NCBI GenBank assembly: GCA_936908745.1
Contig: CAKZFX010000006.1
Span: 39,911-103,910 of the forward strand
Source: an uncultured Chitinophagaceae bacterium
GTDB lineage: Bacteria > Bacteroidota > Bacteroidia > Chitinophagales > Chitinophagaceae
Length of the DNA stretch: 64,000 bases
Reading direction: 5' to 3'
This document shows positions 34,137 through 42,421 of the stretch, piece by piece. The notes below the pieces were generated by a model, which saw nothing but the letters and a program-made list of their open reading frames with translations, did not search any database and was not told the DNA's origin. Made by a program: the position numbers and the translations under genes. Position 1 is the first letter of the stretch. Each line of letters opens with the position of its first letter.

Positions 34137-35270
34137 ATGTCAACTACAACTCTTACTGATACCAATAAAGCAATTGAAACCGATTTTCTTCCGCTCGAAG
34201 GAACGGATTACGTGGAATTTTATGTAGGCAATGCCAAACAAGCTGCTCATTATTATATGAGTGCTTTTGGTTTCCAGGCGTTGGCGTATGCCGGGCCGGA
34301 AACAGGAATGAAAGACAGGGCCAGCTATGTGGTGCGCCAGCACAAACTTACATTCATGCTGACTACACCGCTCCGTAGCGGTAATGCGATCGCCGATCAT
34401 ATTTACAAACATGGAGATGGTGTGAAAGCGCTTTCACTGCGGGTGCAGGATGCGGCAAAAGCATGGGAAGAAACAACAAAAAGAGGCGCAAGAAGTTTTA
34501 TGGAGCCGCAAACGCTGAAAGATGAAAACGGCGAAGTGGTCATGAGCGGTATTCATACCTATGGCGACACGGTTCACCTGTTTATCGAACGAAAAAATTA
34601 CAACGGCACATTTATGCCGGGCTTCCGTGCATGGGGCAATCCTCATTTTCAGCCAACAGATACCGGTTTGCAATATGTTGACCATTGCGTGGGCAATGTA
34701 GGCTGGAACCAGATGAATCCCTGGGTAAAATTTTATGAAGACGTGATGGGGTTTAAAAATATCCTGTCATTTGATGATGAAGATATTTCTACTGAATACT
34801 CTGCCCTGATGAGCAAAGTGATGAGCAGCGGCAACGGGTTTGTCAAATTCCCGATCAATGAACCTGCCGAAGGCAAGAAAAAATCGCAGGTGGAAGAATA
34901 CCTTGAGTTTTATGATGGTGAAGGCGTGCAGCACGTAGCCCTGGCAACAAAAGATATCGTGGCCACTGTGCGTGACCTGATGAGCCGCGGCGTTGAATTT
35001 TTAAAAGTGCCCACCAGCTATTATGATGACCTGCTGGACAGGGTAGGCCATATTGACGAAGATTTAGAGCCATTAAAAGAGCTCGGCATATTGGTGGACA
35101 GGGACAACGAAGGCTACCTTTTACAATTGTTTTCCAAGCCGGTGGAAGACAGACCTACACTTTTCTTTGAGATCATCCAGCGCAAAGGGGCGAAAAGTTT
35201 TGGTAAAGGCAATTTCAAAGCCCTGTTTGAAGCAATAGAAAGAGAACAGGCAGAAAGAGGCAACCTCTAA
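34137..35270 (+). CDS. hppD: 4-hydroxyphenylpyruvate dioxygenase
   Basis: 377 residues of the VOC-superfamily enzyme that converts 4-hydroxyphenylpyruvate to homogentisate in tyrosine breakdown. The iron ligands fit YVDHCVGNV (His), GVQHVALAT (His) and FFEIIQRKG (Glu). The start at 34137 (MSTTTLTDTN) gives the usual length; the frame opens 17 codons upstream without supporting features. No homogentisate dioxygenase is in the window. The gene ends 19 bases before a hairpin and T-run that lie inside the 3' end of the convergent gene. Confidence 0.94.
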   Translation: MSTTTLTDTNKAIETDFLPLEGTDYVEFYVGNAKQAAHYYMSAFGFQALAYAGPETGMKDRASYVVRQHKLTFMLTTPLRSGNAIADHIYKHGDGVKALSLRVQDAAKAWEETTKRGARSFMEPQTLKDENGEVVMSGIHTYGDTVHLFIERKNYNGTFMPGFRAWGNPHFQPTDTGLQYVDHCVGNVGWNQMNPWVKFYEDVMGFKNILSFDDEDISTEYSALMSKVMSSGNGFVKFPINEPAEGKKKSQVEEYLEFYDGEGVQHVALATKDIVATVRDLMSRGVEFLKVPTSYYDDLLDRVGHIDEDLEPLKELGILVDRDNEGYLLQLFSKPVEDRPTLFFEIIQRKGAKSFGKGNFKALFEAIEREQAERGNL

Positions 35271-35279
35271 AGTAATTGT

Positions 35280-35636
35280 TTACAATAGTAACGTCTGGTC
35301 TCTATTGATTAACAGGGGCCGGACGTTTTTTATTATAAGTATTTGCTTAATATCACTTTCAGACTTGTCATCTTTAATGACCTCAATATTCAGGATTTCC
35401 TCCTTTTTCAATTCAAGATATTCTTTCGACGTAAGGGTGTAAATTTTTGAATCAATGATCACAACGGTGCTGGCTGTTTCATTCAGTTTTAGCAAACCTG
35501 CCAGTTGTCCATGTTTTTTACCGGGAAACTCGCTGAAATCAGAAAGTGAGTCAACAGGAGTTATTTTTTGGGCAGAAGTCGTTTGTACAGCAAAGCAAAG
35601 AGTAATCGCTAAAATATAGGGAGGTATTTTCTTCAT
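35280..35636 (-). CDS. small secreted protein of unknown function
   Basis: 118 residues with a signal peptide (PYILAITLCFAVQTTSAQ). The mature part is a short mixed alpha/beta sequence (TVVIIDSKIYTLTSKEYLELKKEEILNIEVI in pieces) ending in VRPLLINRDQTLLL. It has the look of a TonB-dependent receptor plug-like or short carboxypeptidase-regulatory-like protein of Bacteroidota (IYTLTSKEYLELKKEEI), but I cannot assign it. The last codons overlap the HPPD terminator hairpin. Divergent from the L,D-transpeptidase gene across 149 bases. Confidence 0.65.
   Translation of the reverse strand: MKKIPPYILAITLCFAVQTTSAQKITPVDSLSDFSEFPGKKHGQLAGLLKLNETASTVVIIDSKIYTLTSKEYLELKKEEILNIEVIKDDKSESDIKQILIIKNVRPLLINRDQTLLL
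35290..35331 (+). terminator. terminator of the HPPD transcript, embedded in the convergent coding sequence
   Basis: AACGTCTGG (35290-35298) pairs with CCGGACGTT (35319-35327), one G-T wobble, followed by TTTTTTATT. It lies within the last 17 codons of the convergent gene at 35280-35636. Confidence 0.6.
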
Positions 35637-35785
35637 AGTATAAATTTAAGAAATTATGGAGCAACTATATCGCAATGGCTTCGGTCAATAAACCCCGAAA
35701 CACCTACTTTTTTCATTATTTTTACATATCATTAGCGATATTGCAGAAATAAGCAGCGAAGGGTTTCGTTAAAGAAAAATCAAGC

Positions 35786-36973
35786 ATGAAAAACCTCTTA
35801 CTGACCATATTGTTTGCCGCATTTGCTACCGGCGTTTTTGCACAGCCCGGTACAAGAAGCATCAGCACCTCTTTTACTTCGTTTATTGATTACCAGAAGA
35901 CGTTTACCCGTCCCAACGAATCATTTAAGCGTAAGGTGGATACACTGCAAAAGCAGTTTGAGGCCAAAAAACTGGAATGGCCGGCGAAATACATTTATAT
36001 ACGTTCCTTTAAATATGACAGCCAGTTAGAAGTATGGGTACGCAATGACCTGAAAGAGCCTTATAAATTATTCAAGACCTACAAAGTTTGTGCATTGGCG
36101 GGTACATTGGGGCCCAAGAGAATGGAAGGCGACTACCAGGTGCCGGAAGGTTTTTACTATATCAATGAATTTAATCCCAACAGTTCTTACTACTTATCGC
36201 TCGGTTTAAACTACCCGAATGTTTCTGACCGCATTTTAAGTGATTCAATGCGCCCGGGCAGTGCTATTTATATTCACGGCAGTTGTGTGACGGTGGGTTG
36301 CATCCCGATTACAGATCAGCAGATTGATGAATTGTATGTATTGGCGGCGCATGCCAAAAACCAGGGACAGGACTTTATCCCTGTGCATATTTTCCCGATC
36401 CGTTACAATGTGCCTAAAAGTGTGAAATACCTTGAGAATCTTACAAAGGATGATCCCGCATTAAAAAAATTCACTGACAGGCTGGAGGATGCGTTTGATT
36501 ATTTTGACAAATACCATCAGTTGCCGGTGATCCTGATCAATGAAAAAGGTGAATACATTGTCAATGGCGCTTTGCCTAAAAAGCCAGCAGCGCCGGTAAA
36601 AGAAGAGAAACCCGTACGCATACCAAAAGTGCATGTGACAAGAGCCGTGGGTACCTTGCCCGAATCGGTGCATCAATGGCCGCAATACCAGGGTGGCGCA
36701 CCGGAGTTTGCCAAATACCTGGATCAATTAGGAAAAGACATGGTGGCTTACTTACCAAAGGGCGTACGCAAAGCGTTTGTGCAGGTTGAATTTATCGTAG
36801 ATAAAGATGGTGTTCCTGTCAATATTAAAGTTCTCCGGGGTATGAACGATGAAGATTTCCAGGATGAACTGATCGAACGGCTGGAAAAAATGCCAGTATG
36901 GAAACCGGCTTTATTGCATGATAAACCTGTTCCAAAGAAAATGATCCAGACCATTACGGTAGAGGCTGAATAG
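35786..36973 (+). CDS. secreted L,D-transpeptidase/YafK-type domain fused to a TonB C-terminal domain
   Basis: 395 residues. Signal peptide (LLLTILFAAFATGVFAQ). Residues about 65-210 form a YkuD-type domain with H164 and nucleophile C172 (YIHGSCVTVGCIPIT), the arrangement of YafK-like transpeptidases, which cut or make L,D bonds on peptidoglycan peptides. After a linker rich in Lys/Pro (about 270-295), residues about 320-395 match a TonB C-terminal domain (FVQVEFIVDKDGVPVNIKVL, PVWKPALL, QTITVEAE). TonB domains usually bind TonB boxes of outer membrane receptors. There is no membrane anchor other than the signal peptide, so the domain may instead bind peptidoglycan or a partner. Monocistronic. 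Confidence 0.85.
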   Translation: MKNLLLTILFAAFATGVFAQPGTRSISTSFTSFIDYQKTFTRPNESFKRKVDTLQKQFEAKKLEWPAKYIYIRSFKYDSQLEVWVRNDLKEPYKLFKTYKVCALAGTLGPKRMEGDYQVPEGFYYINEFNPNSSYYLSLGLNYPNVSDRILSDSMRPGSAIYIHGSCVTVGCIPITDQQIDELYVLAAHAKNQGQDFIPVHIFPIRYNVPKSVKYLENLTKDDPALKKFTDRLEDAFDYFDKYHQLPVILINEKGEYIVNGALPKKPAAPVKEEKPVRIPKVHVTRAVGTLPESVHQWPQYQGGAPEFAKYLDQLGKDMVAYLPKGVRKAFVQVEFIVDKDGVPVNIKVLRGMNDEDFQDELIERLEKMPVWKPALLHDKPVPKKMIQTITVEAE

Positions 36974-36974
36974 A

Positions 36975-38237
36975 TCAGGAAAACAACACCTGTATCGTTT
37001 CCGGTGTTTGTTGCTTCAGCAAAATCGTTTTTCCTTCGAGGTGTTGTTCAACGATGGCTTCGTTATAATGACGGATCGTCAATACCTGCAATCCTTTTGT
37101 CAATTGGACATCTAAAAAAGCAGACGCTTCAAAAGCGAGTTTTTCAATCTTCTCTGTCCAGTCATCCAGTACACAGGTAAAACTGATAGAGCCGATCTGT
37201 GTAAGATTGGGTTTGATATGCAGCGAACCAAATAATTGATACAGGCGGGAAACATGTTGTTCGCCTACAAACGAAAAATCTTTTGACCGCACGGTCATCA
37301 TCACCTGTTTTTCTTTCAGTACAATGATCGGCGGCAGGTTGTGAACACGATTATTATGTATCACCGTTCCCGGCAGGGAAGGGTCTAAAAAACATTTTAC
37401 GATCAGCGGGATTTTTTTATTCTCCAGCGGTTTGATCGTTTTGGGGTGAATGACCTGTGCGCCATAATAAGCCATCTCGATCACTTCATTATAATTCAAT
37501 TCATGAATAGGAATGGCATCCGAAAATTGTTTGGGATCGGCATTCATCACACTTTCCACGTCTTTCCAGATCGTTTGGCTTTCCGCATCCAGCATATTGG
37601 CAAAAACGGCGGCGGTATAATCACTTCCTTCACGTCCCAATGTGGTGCTTTCGTTTTCATCGGTGGCGCCGATAAAGCCTTGAGTCAATACAAAATTCTG
37701 TTTGGCAAACAAGGGGACAATTTCCGTTTGTACTTTATTACTGGTAAACGCCCAGTCAATATCAGCATCCCGAAAATCGTCATCGGTGCGGATTATATCG
37801 CGTACGTCCACCCATTGATTGGGGATGCCTGCTTCATTTAAATAAGCGCTGACGATAGCAGTGGACAATAATTCGCCGGAACAAACCACCTGGTCATAAT
37901 AATAATCAAAATCACGGACGGGTTTGTCGTGGAGCAACCATTCCACTTCAGTAAAAAAATCTTTGAGTTGCGCTTCGCAGGAGAGATAATGTGTAACCAG
38001 TAAATACTTGGCAGTGGTGAGGTGTTGTTGTTTTACCTGTTCAAATAATTGCAGCGCTTCGTCGTTTTTCCCCGCAAAAAATGCTTCGACGACTTTTTCA
38101 AGGGCATTAGTTGTTTTGCCCATGGCCGAAATGATGACCATTATTTTCTCGTCTTTCCAATGCTGTAAAATATGCGCTACATTTTGTATTCTTTCAATAC
38201 TGTTAACAGAAGCGCCGCCAAATTTGAAAACCTTCAT
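36975..38237 (-). CDS. aspartate kinase
   Basis: 420 residues of the amino acid kinase superfamily. It begins with MKVFKFGGASV (phosphate-binding) and has the family segments FIGATDENESTTLGREGSDYTA and DVESVMNADPKQF. C-terminal about 110 residues form two ACT-like regulatory units (VMMTVRSKDFSFVGEQHVSRLY). It phosphorylates aspartate for lysine, threonine and methionine. It is the single-domain kinase without homoserine dehydrogenase. Stop overlaps closely with the convergent transpeptidase gene (1 base gap). A near -7 element is present at about 38269 (CAAATGTC inverted, one mismatch). Confidence 0.93.
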   Translation of the reverse strand: MKVFKFGGASVNSIERIQNVAHILQHWKDEKIMVIISAMGKTTNALEKVVEAFFAGKNDEALQLFEQVKQQHLTTAKYLLVTHYLSCEAQLKDFFTEVEWLLHDKPVRDFDYYYDQVVCSGELLSTAIVSAYLNEAGIPNQWVDVRDIIRTDDDFRDADIDWAFTSNKVQTEIVPLFAKQNFVLTQGFIGATDENESTTLGREGSDYTAAVFANMLDAESQTIWKDVESVMNADPKQFSDAIPIHELNYNEVIEMAYYGAQVIHPKTIKPLENKKIPLIVKCFLDPSLPGTVIHNNRVHNLPPIIVLKEKQVMMTVRSKDFSFVGEQHVSRLYQLFGSLHIKPNLTQIGSISFTCVLDDWTEKIEKLAFEASAFLDVQLTKGLQVLTIRHYNEAIVEQHLEGKTILLKQQTPETIQVLFS

Positions 38238-38308
38238 ACTGATCTTACTATTTTTTGCCAGTTTGCAAATGTCGTTAAAAATAGCGGGAGAGTTTCAAAC
38301 TTATTAAG

Positions 38309-38339
38309 TTGTCTGCTTTTAAACTCTCCCTTACATTTG
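38309..38339 (+). promoter_or_regulatory. promoter of the fructose-1,6-bisphosphatase gene
   Basis: TTG (38309-38311) and TACATTTG (38332-38339) are separated by 20 bases, matching the Bacteroidota -33/-7 arrangement. The -7 ends 21 bases before the ATG at 38361, ruling out the longer upstream frame. Confidence 0.75.
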
Positions 38340-38360
38340 CCTGACTGCAAAACTGCCAAT

Positions 38361-39380
38361 ATGATTGTCAACCGTAAAGTTCTCTCCCTCGATGAATTCA
38401 CGATCCAGCAATTACGTGATTTTCCCAACGCCACCGGCGAATTGTCCAGCCTGTTAAGGGATATGGGACTGGCCGCTAAGCGGGTAAACGTGGAAGTCAA
38501 CAAAGCCGGGCTGGTGGACATACTTGGCGATGCCGGTACGGTGAACGTACAGGGCGAAGAAGTAAAAAAACTCGATGTATTTGCCAACAACCAGTTTATG
38601 GGCGTGTTGCGCCATGGTATCAGTTGCGCCGGTATTGCCAGTGAAGAGCTGGATGAGTTTGTGGCTTTTGATGATGAAGTCAGCAAAAAATCAAAATACG
38701 TGGTACTGTTTGATCCATTGGATGGCAGCGCCAATATTGATGTGAATGTGTCCATCGGCACCATTTTCAGCGTGTATCGCCGTGTGTCGCCATTGGGAAC
38801 GGTAGCTACATTGAAAGATTTCTTACAACCGGGTAAAGAGCAGGTGGCGGCCGGTTATATGATCTATGGTTCATCCACGATGATGGTTTATGCCACCAGA
38901 AGAGGTGTGAATGGTTTTACCCTTGATCCTTCCATTGGCGAATGGACACTGAGCCACCCGGATATAAAATGTCCTGAGTTGGGGAAAATCTATTCTGTTA
39001 ACCATGGAAACTTTTTCCAATACAGCGAAGGCGTAAAAAAATACATTACAGCCTGCCAGAAAAAAGACAAAACCAACGGCGGTCCCTATACACAACGTTA
39101 TATCGGCAGCATGGTGGCCGATGTGCACCGTAACCTGATCAAAGGCGGCATTTTTACCTATCCCGGCACGACGGACAAACCCAAAGGAAAGCTGCGTTTG
39201 CTTTATGAATGCAATCCCTTTGCCTTTATCGTGGAAGTGGCCGGTGGAAAAGCCACAACGGGCACACAACGGGTGCTGGATGTGCAGCCAACTGAGCTGC
39301 ACCAGCGTACACCTTTCTTTGTCGGCAGCAAGGGGATGATGGAAGAACTGGAAGGCTTCTTAAAAGAAGATGCATCCTAA
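38361..39380 (+). CDS. fbp: class I fructose-1,6-bisphosphatase
   Basis: 339 residues from the ATG at 38361 (MIVNRKVLSLDEFTIQQL). Gluconeogenic enzyme that hydrolyses fructose 1,6-bisphosphate. The metal site DPLDGSAN lies at 118-125; VGRKQ-like and nucleotide-binding signals are replaced by GSSTMMVYATRRGVNGF and CNPFAFIVEVAGGKATTG, as in class I enzymes. The frame opens 63 codons further upstream, but that segment contains the promoter. Located between aspartate kinase (divergent, 123-base gap) and a CAP-domain gene. Confidence 0.95.
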   Translation: MIVNRKVLSLDEFTIQQLRDFPNATGELSSLLRDMGLAAKRVNVEVNKAGLVDILGDAGTVNVQGEEVKKLDVFANNQFMGVLRHGISCAGIASEELDEFVAFDDEVSKKSKYVVLFDPLDGSANIDVNVSIGTIFSVYRRVSPLGTVATLKDFLQPGKEQVAAGYMIYGSSTMMVYATRRGVNGFTLDPSIGEWTLSHPDIKCPELGKIYSVNHGNFFQYSEGVKKYITACQKKDKTNGGPYTQRYIGSMVADVHRNLIKGGIFTYPGTTDKPKGKLRLLYECNPFAFIVEVAGGKATTGTQRVLDVQPTELHQRTPFFVGSKGMMEELEGFLKEDAS

Positions 39381-39448
39381 CATTTTCTTAGTAATTCATT
39401 AGGTCAGCATGGTATAATTATTGCGTTTATCGTCGCAAATTTCGACCT

Positions 39449-39901
39449 GTGAGAAACGCATTTCCCGCCCGGTATTTCAGTTTGTTTGTGATCGGCTTTC
39501 TGCTGACACAAATTTCATCTTCTGCTCAAACGTCGCTTTCCGCTGATGTGCTTACCTATACCAATAAATACAGGCAGTCAAAGGGATTGACAGTATTGAA
39601 ACAGCATAAGGGATTGAATGAAATTGCCCAAAAACATAGCGAGGATATGGCAAGCGGCAAGGAAGATTTTGGTCATAGCGGGTTTAAAAAAAGGGGAGAG
39701 AAAGTGCGGAAGATATTTGAATCCTGCACGATGGCCGAAAATGTAGCGTACGGGGCCACTACCGGCCAGGAGGTAGTAGAACAATGGAAAGGGTCGGCCG
39801 GGCATAAAAAGAATATGCTTGGCAACTATACTTATATCGGCATCGGCGTTGCCAAGGACAAGCGGGGGAGGATTTACTATACGCAGTTATTTGTCCGCTG
39901 A
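39449..39901 (+). CDS. secreted CAP/SCP-domain protein
   Basis: 150 residues with a GTG start (39449) and a signal peptide (LFVIGFLLTQISSSAQT). The CAP domain covers the rest: LTVLKQHKGLNEIAQKHSEDMA, GHSGFKKRGEKV, NVAYGATTGQEVVEQWKGSAGHKKNMLG and YIGIGVAKD. The conserved residues of the CAP cavity (H58, E92-like N/E, H125) appear present in the order H..E..H. Bacterial CAP proteins are secreted or lipoprotein-bound and mostly of unknown function. Followed directly by the tandem 138-bp repeat. Confidence 0.88.
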   Translation: MRNAFPARYFSLFVIGFLLTQISSSAQTSLSADVLTYTNKYRQSKGLTVLKQHKGLNEIAQKHSEDMASGKEDFGHSGFKKRGEKVRKIFESCTMAENVAYGATTGQEVVEQWKGSAGHKKNMLGNYTYIGIGVAKDKRGRIYYTQLFVR

Positions 39902-39929
39902 TTAAAGGCCACAGAGGGCCACTGAGAGA

Positions 39930-40343
39930 AAGAGAGCCACGGAGAAAGTCAAAATCTTTGCGCTTTTCCGTCTCGGCGGTTAAATCTCTATCTCTCTGCG
40001 AAACTCTGCATCTCTTGTTCCTCTGCGGTGAAAAATTTTCCCACAAAGACACAAAGAATAAAGTCCACAGAGAGCCACGGAGAACGTCAAAATCTTTGCG
40101 TCTTTCCGCCTTGGCGGTTAAATCTCTATCTTTCTGCGAAACTCAGCATCTCTTGTCCCTCTGCGGTGAAAAATTTTCCCACAAAGACACAAAGAATAAA
40201 GGCTACAGAGAGCCACGGAGAACGCCAAAATCTTTGCGCCTTTCCGCCCTGGCGGTTAAATCTCTATCTCTCTGCGAAACTCTGCATCTCTTGTCCCTCG
40301 GCGGTGAAAAAAGAATTTTCTACAAAGTAATAAAGGGCCTATC
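39930..40343. repeat. three tandem copies of a 138-bp repeat of the dispersed intergenic family
   Basis: GAGCCACGGAG begins at 39934, 40072 and 40210, exactly 138 bases apart. Each unit contains AAAATCTTTGCG, GGCGGTTAAATCTCTATCT, CTCTGCGAAACTC, CTCTGCGGTGAAAA and CCACAAAGACACAAAGAATAAA. The third copy is degraded at its end. Because 138 is divisible by three, frames of 100-130 codons run through the array; they are artefacts. A related CCTATGTG element follows to 40380. Confidence 0.92.
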
Positions 40344-40434
40344 TATGTGAACCTATGTGCCTATGATCCTATGTGGTTAAAATTAAACAGCCCCACCACA
40401 TCCAAGCAGGCAGATTTATGTAAATTGCTGCCTT

Positions 40435-41199
40435 ATGGAACCCAACAAGATCATCTCGGTAAAAAACCTTGTAAAAAACTACGGAAGTTTCAATGCCGTT
40501 AAAGGAATTTCCTTTGATGTATATGAAGGTGAGATATTTGGTTTACTCGGTCCCAACGGCGCCGGTAAATCCACCACGCTGGAGATCATTGAAACCCTGC
40601 GTGAAAAAACAAGCGGTGAAGTGATCGTGGATGGCCTCAACCTTGACGAACAACCCAATGAGATCAAAAAAAGGATCGGTGTGCAATTGCAGACCAGCGG
40701 TTATTACCCGGGTTTGAATCTATTGCAACTGATCGAACTGTTTTGTGGTTTATACAACCGTGAGGTAAGCCCGATGGAACTGCTGGAAACGGTGAACCTG
40801 AAAGACAAGGCCAAGGCTCAATTCAAAAATCTCAGCGGTGGCCAAAAACAACGTTTCTCTGTTGCAACAACCCTTATCAATAACCCACGCATTATTTTCT
40901 TAGATGAACCAACGACCGGTCTTGATCCGCAGGCAAGAAGAAGTCTTTGGGAACTGGTTAAAAATATTCGGGAAAGAGGCACAACCGTGATCATTACTAC
41001 ACACTATATGGACGAAGCCGAATACCTCTGCGACCGTGTGGCGATCATTGATGCAGGCCAGATCGTGGCATTGGAAACACCGGATAAACTGATTGATAAC
41101 TTAGTGGAGACAGGTTTTGAACGACCAAAGGAAGTGAAGAAAGCCAATTTGGAAGATGTGTTTATTAACCTGACGGGACATTCGCTCAGGGAGGGTTGA
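40435..41199 (+). CDS. ABC transporter ATP-binding protein (ABC-2/drug-exporter type)
   Basis: 254 residues. Walker A GPNGAGKST (39-47), Q-loop VQLQTSG, signature LSGGQKQR (133-140), Walker B FLDEP (155-159) and H-loop TTHYMDEAE are intact, so it should be active. It resembles the ATPases of ABC-2 type exporters or gliding/antibiotic exporters (YhaQ/CcmA-like style). No permease gene is adjacent, which is unusual; the partner is elsewhere or lost. The TGA stop is the beginning of a TGAGTCGGGAGT repeat. Confidence 0.93.
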   Translation: MEPNKIISVKNLVKNYGSFNAVKGISFDVYEGEIFGLLGPNGAGKSTTLEIIETLREKTSGEVIVDGLNLDEQPNEIKKRIGVQLQTSGYYPGLNLLQLIELFCGLYNREVSPMELLETVNLKDKAKAQFKNLSGGQKQRFSVATTLINNPRIIFLDEPTTGLDPQARRSLWELVKNIRERGTTVIITTHYMDEAEYLCDRVAIIDAGQIVALETPDKLIDNLVETGFERPKEVKKANLEDVFINLTGHSLREG

Positions 41200-41303
41200 G
41201 TCGGGAGTTACGACTAAGGAGTCCTAAGTAGATGCGAGCAGCGAATAGCGAGCGGCGAGAAGAGTAGGGAGTCGATAGTCATGAGTCGGGAGTGAGTACA
41301 TAG
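41199..41303. repeat. period-7 repeat array (AGTCNNN and GCGARNN types) after the ABC ATPase gene
   Basis: Heptad periodicity runs from the ATPase stop (TGAGTCGGG) through AGTTACG, AGTCCTA, then GCGAGCA, GCGAATA, GCGAGCG, GCGAGAA, then GAGTCGA, TAGTCAT, GAGTCGG, GAGTGAG. The phase stays near 7 throughout. Confidence 0.8.
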
Positions 41304-41409
41304 TAAACCGTGCGAGAAGCGGGTAATGAGGAAAAGCAGAAGTAAACAAAGACACTCCAAATAAGCACGACAACTCTAAACTTAAAACCTAAAACTTTAA
41401 ACTTAACAG

Positions 41410-41847
41410 ATGAGCATTCAAAATAAACTAAAAGAATTTATGTCAAATAAGATTGAAAAACAGAAGGAAGAAGGCGCGGCGTTTTTAGCAACCAATAAAG
41501 ACGTGGAAGGCGTGGTAACACTCCCGGAAGGAATACAATATTTGGTGTTGAAAGAAGGAACAGGTGCGCAGCCTGACGTTAGCGATACGGTGAAAGCACA
41601 CTACAAAGGAACTTTGCTGGATGGAAAAGAATTTGATAACTCGTTCAAGCGGGGGCAACCCTTCTCTGCACCTTTACGTGCATTGATCAAAGGCTGGCAG
41701 ATCGCTTTGCCGCTGATGAAGGAAGGAAGTCACTGGCGTTTGTGGATACCTTCTGATCTTGCCTATGGCGATCGTGGCGCAGGCGGCGATATTCCCGGCG
41801 GCGCCACATTGATATTTGAAGTGGAACTGATCAACATCGTTAAATAA
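41410..41847 (+). CDS. FKBP-type peptidyl-prolyl cis-trans isomerase
   Basis: 145 residues. No signal peptide; the first 30 residues (LKEFMSNKIEKQKEEGAAFL) form a helical, charged segment like that of FkpA/SlyD-related proteins. The FKBP domain starts at about 40: LPEGIQYLVLKEGTG, VKAHYKGTLLDGKEFDNSF, PFSAPLRALIKGWQIALPLM and IPSDLAYGDRGAGGDIPGG. Key FKBP residues Y, D, F, W and Y are in place. A cytoplasmic folding enzyme. A gene for a YfiT-type transferase follows after 12 bases, so the two may share a transcript. Confidence 0.93.
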   Translation: MSIQNKLKEFMSNKIEKQKEEGAAFLATNKDVEGVVTLPEGIQYLVLKEGTGAQPDVSDTVKAHYKGTLLDGKEFDNSFKRGQPFSAPLRALIKGWQIALPLMKEGSHWRLWIPSDLAYGDRGAGGDIPGGATLIFEVELINIVK

Positions 41848-41859
41848 TTACTGACTGTT

Positions 41860-42399
41860 ATGGCAACTGAAAGTATAGACCTTCGTTATCCCATTGGTAA
41901 ATATGAACCACAGCCTTTTTCTATTGAAAAGAAAATCGAATGGCTGGCCGATCTGAAATTTCTCCCGCTGCTGCTGGAAAATTCGGTGCTCAACCTCGAT
42001 GAAGCCCAACTGCATACGCCTTACCGTGAAGGTGGCTGGACTGTGCAGCAGGTGGTACACCATGTAGCCGATAGCCATATCAATGCGTATTGCCGTTTCA
42101 AACTGGCGCTGACAGAAGAAAGCCCGACCATCAAACCCTACGATGAAAATCTATGGGCAGATATGAACGATGTGCAAAAACTGCCGATCAATATTTCATT
42201 GACATTGTTACACGCATTGCATACACGCTGGCATGAATCATTGAAATACGTAAGTGATAACGACTGGAACAACCGCACCGTATTTCACCCGGAGCATAAA
42301 AAAACAATGCGTCTCTGGTTCTTATTAGGCATGTATGCATGGCATGGTAAACACCATGTGGCGCATATCACTTCCCTGCGTGAAAGAATGGGCTGGTAA
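41860..42399 (+). CDS. YfiT-family bacillithiol transferase (DinB superfamily)
   Basis: 179 residues with the DinB/YfiT four-helix fold. Likely metal-binding histidines are in VVHHVADSH (about 67-73) and WHGKHHVAHI (about 162-169). The start (LRYPIGKYEPQP) and REGGWTVQQVVHHVADS are characteristic of the YfiT putative metal-dependent hydrolase group, members of which act as bacillithiol S-transferases. The presence of bshC and bshB1 in this window supports that function. Follows the FKBP gene by 12 bases. Confidence 0.88.
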   Translation: MATESIDLRYPIGKYEPQPFSIEKKIEWLADLKFLPLLLENSVLNLDEAQLHTPYREGGWTVQQVVHHVADSHINAYCRFKLALTEESPTIKPYDENLWADMNDVQKLPINISLTLLHALHTRWHESLKYVSDNDWNNRTVFHPEHKKTMRLWFLLGMYAWHGKHHVAHITSLRERMGW

Positions 42400-42421
42400 T
42401 TTTTATTTCAAAGACTTTCCA

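Noticed and set aside
39958..40350. Frames of 100-130 codons through the triplicated repeat
   Set aside because: They follow the 138-bp repeat (divisible by three), repeat the same peptide three times and match only repeat-derived words; no promoter or start signal.
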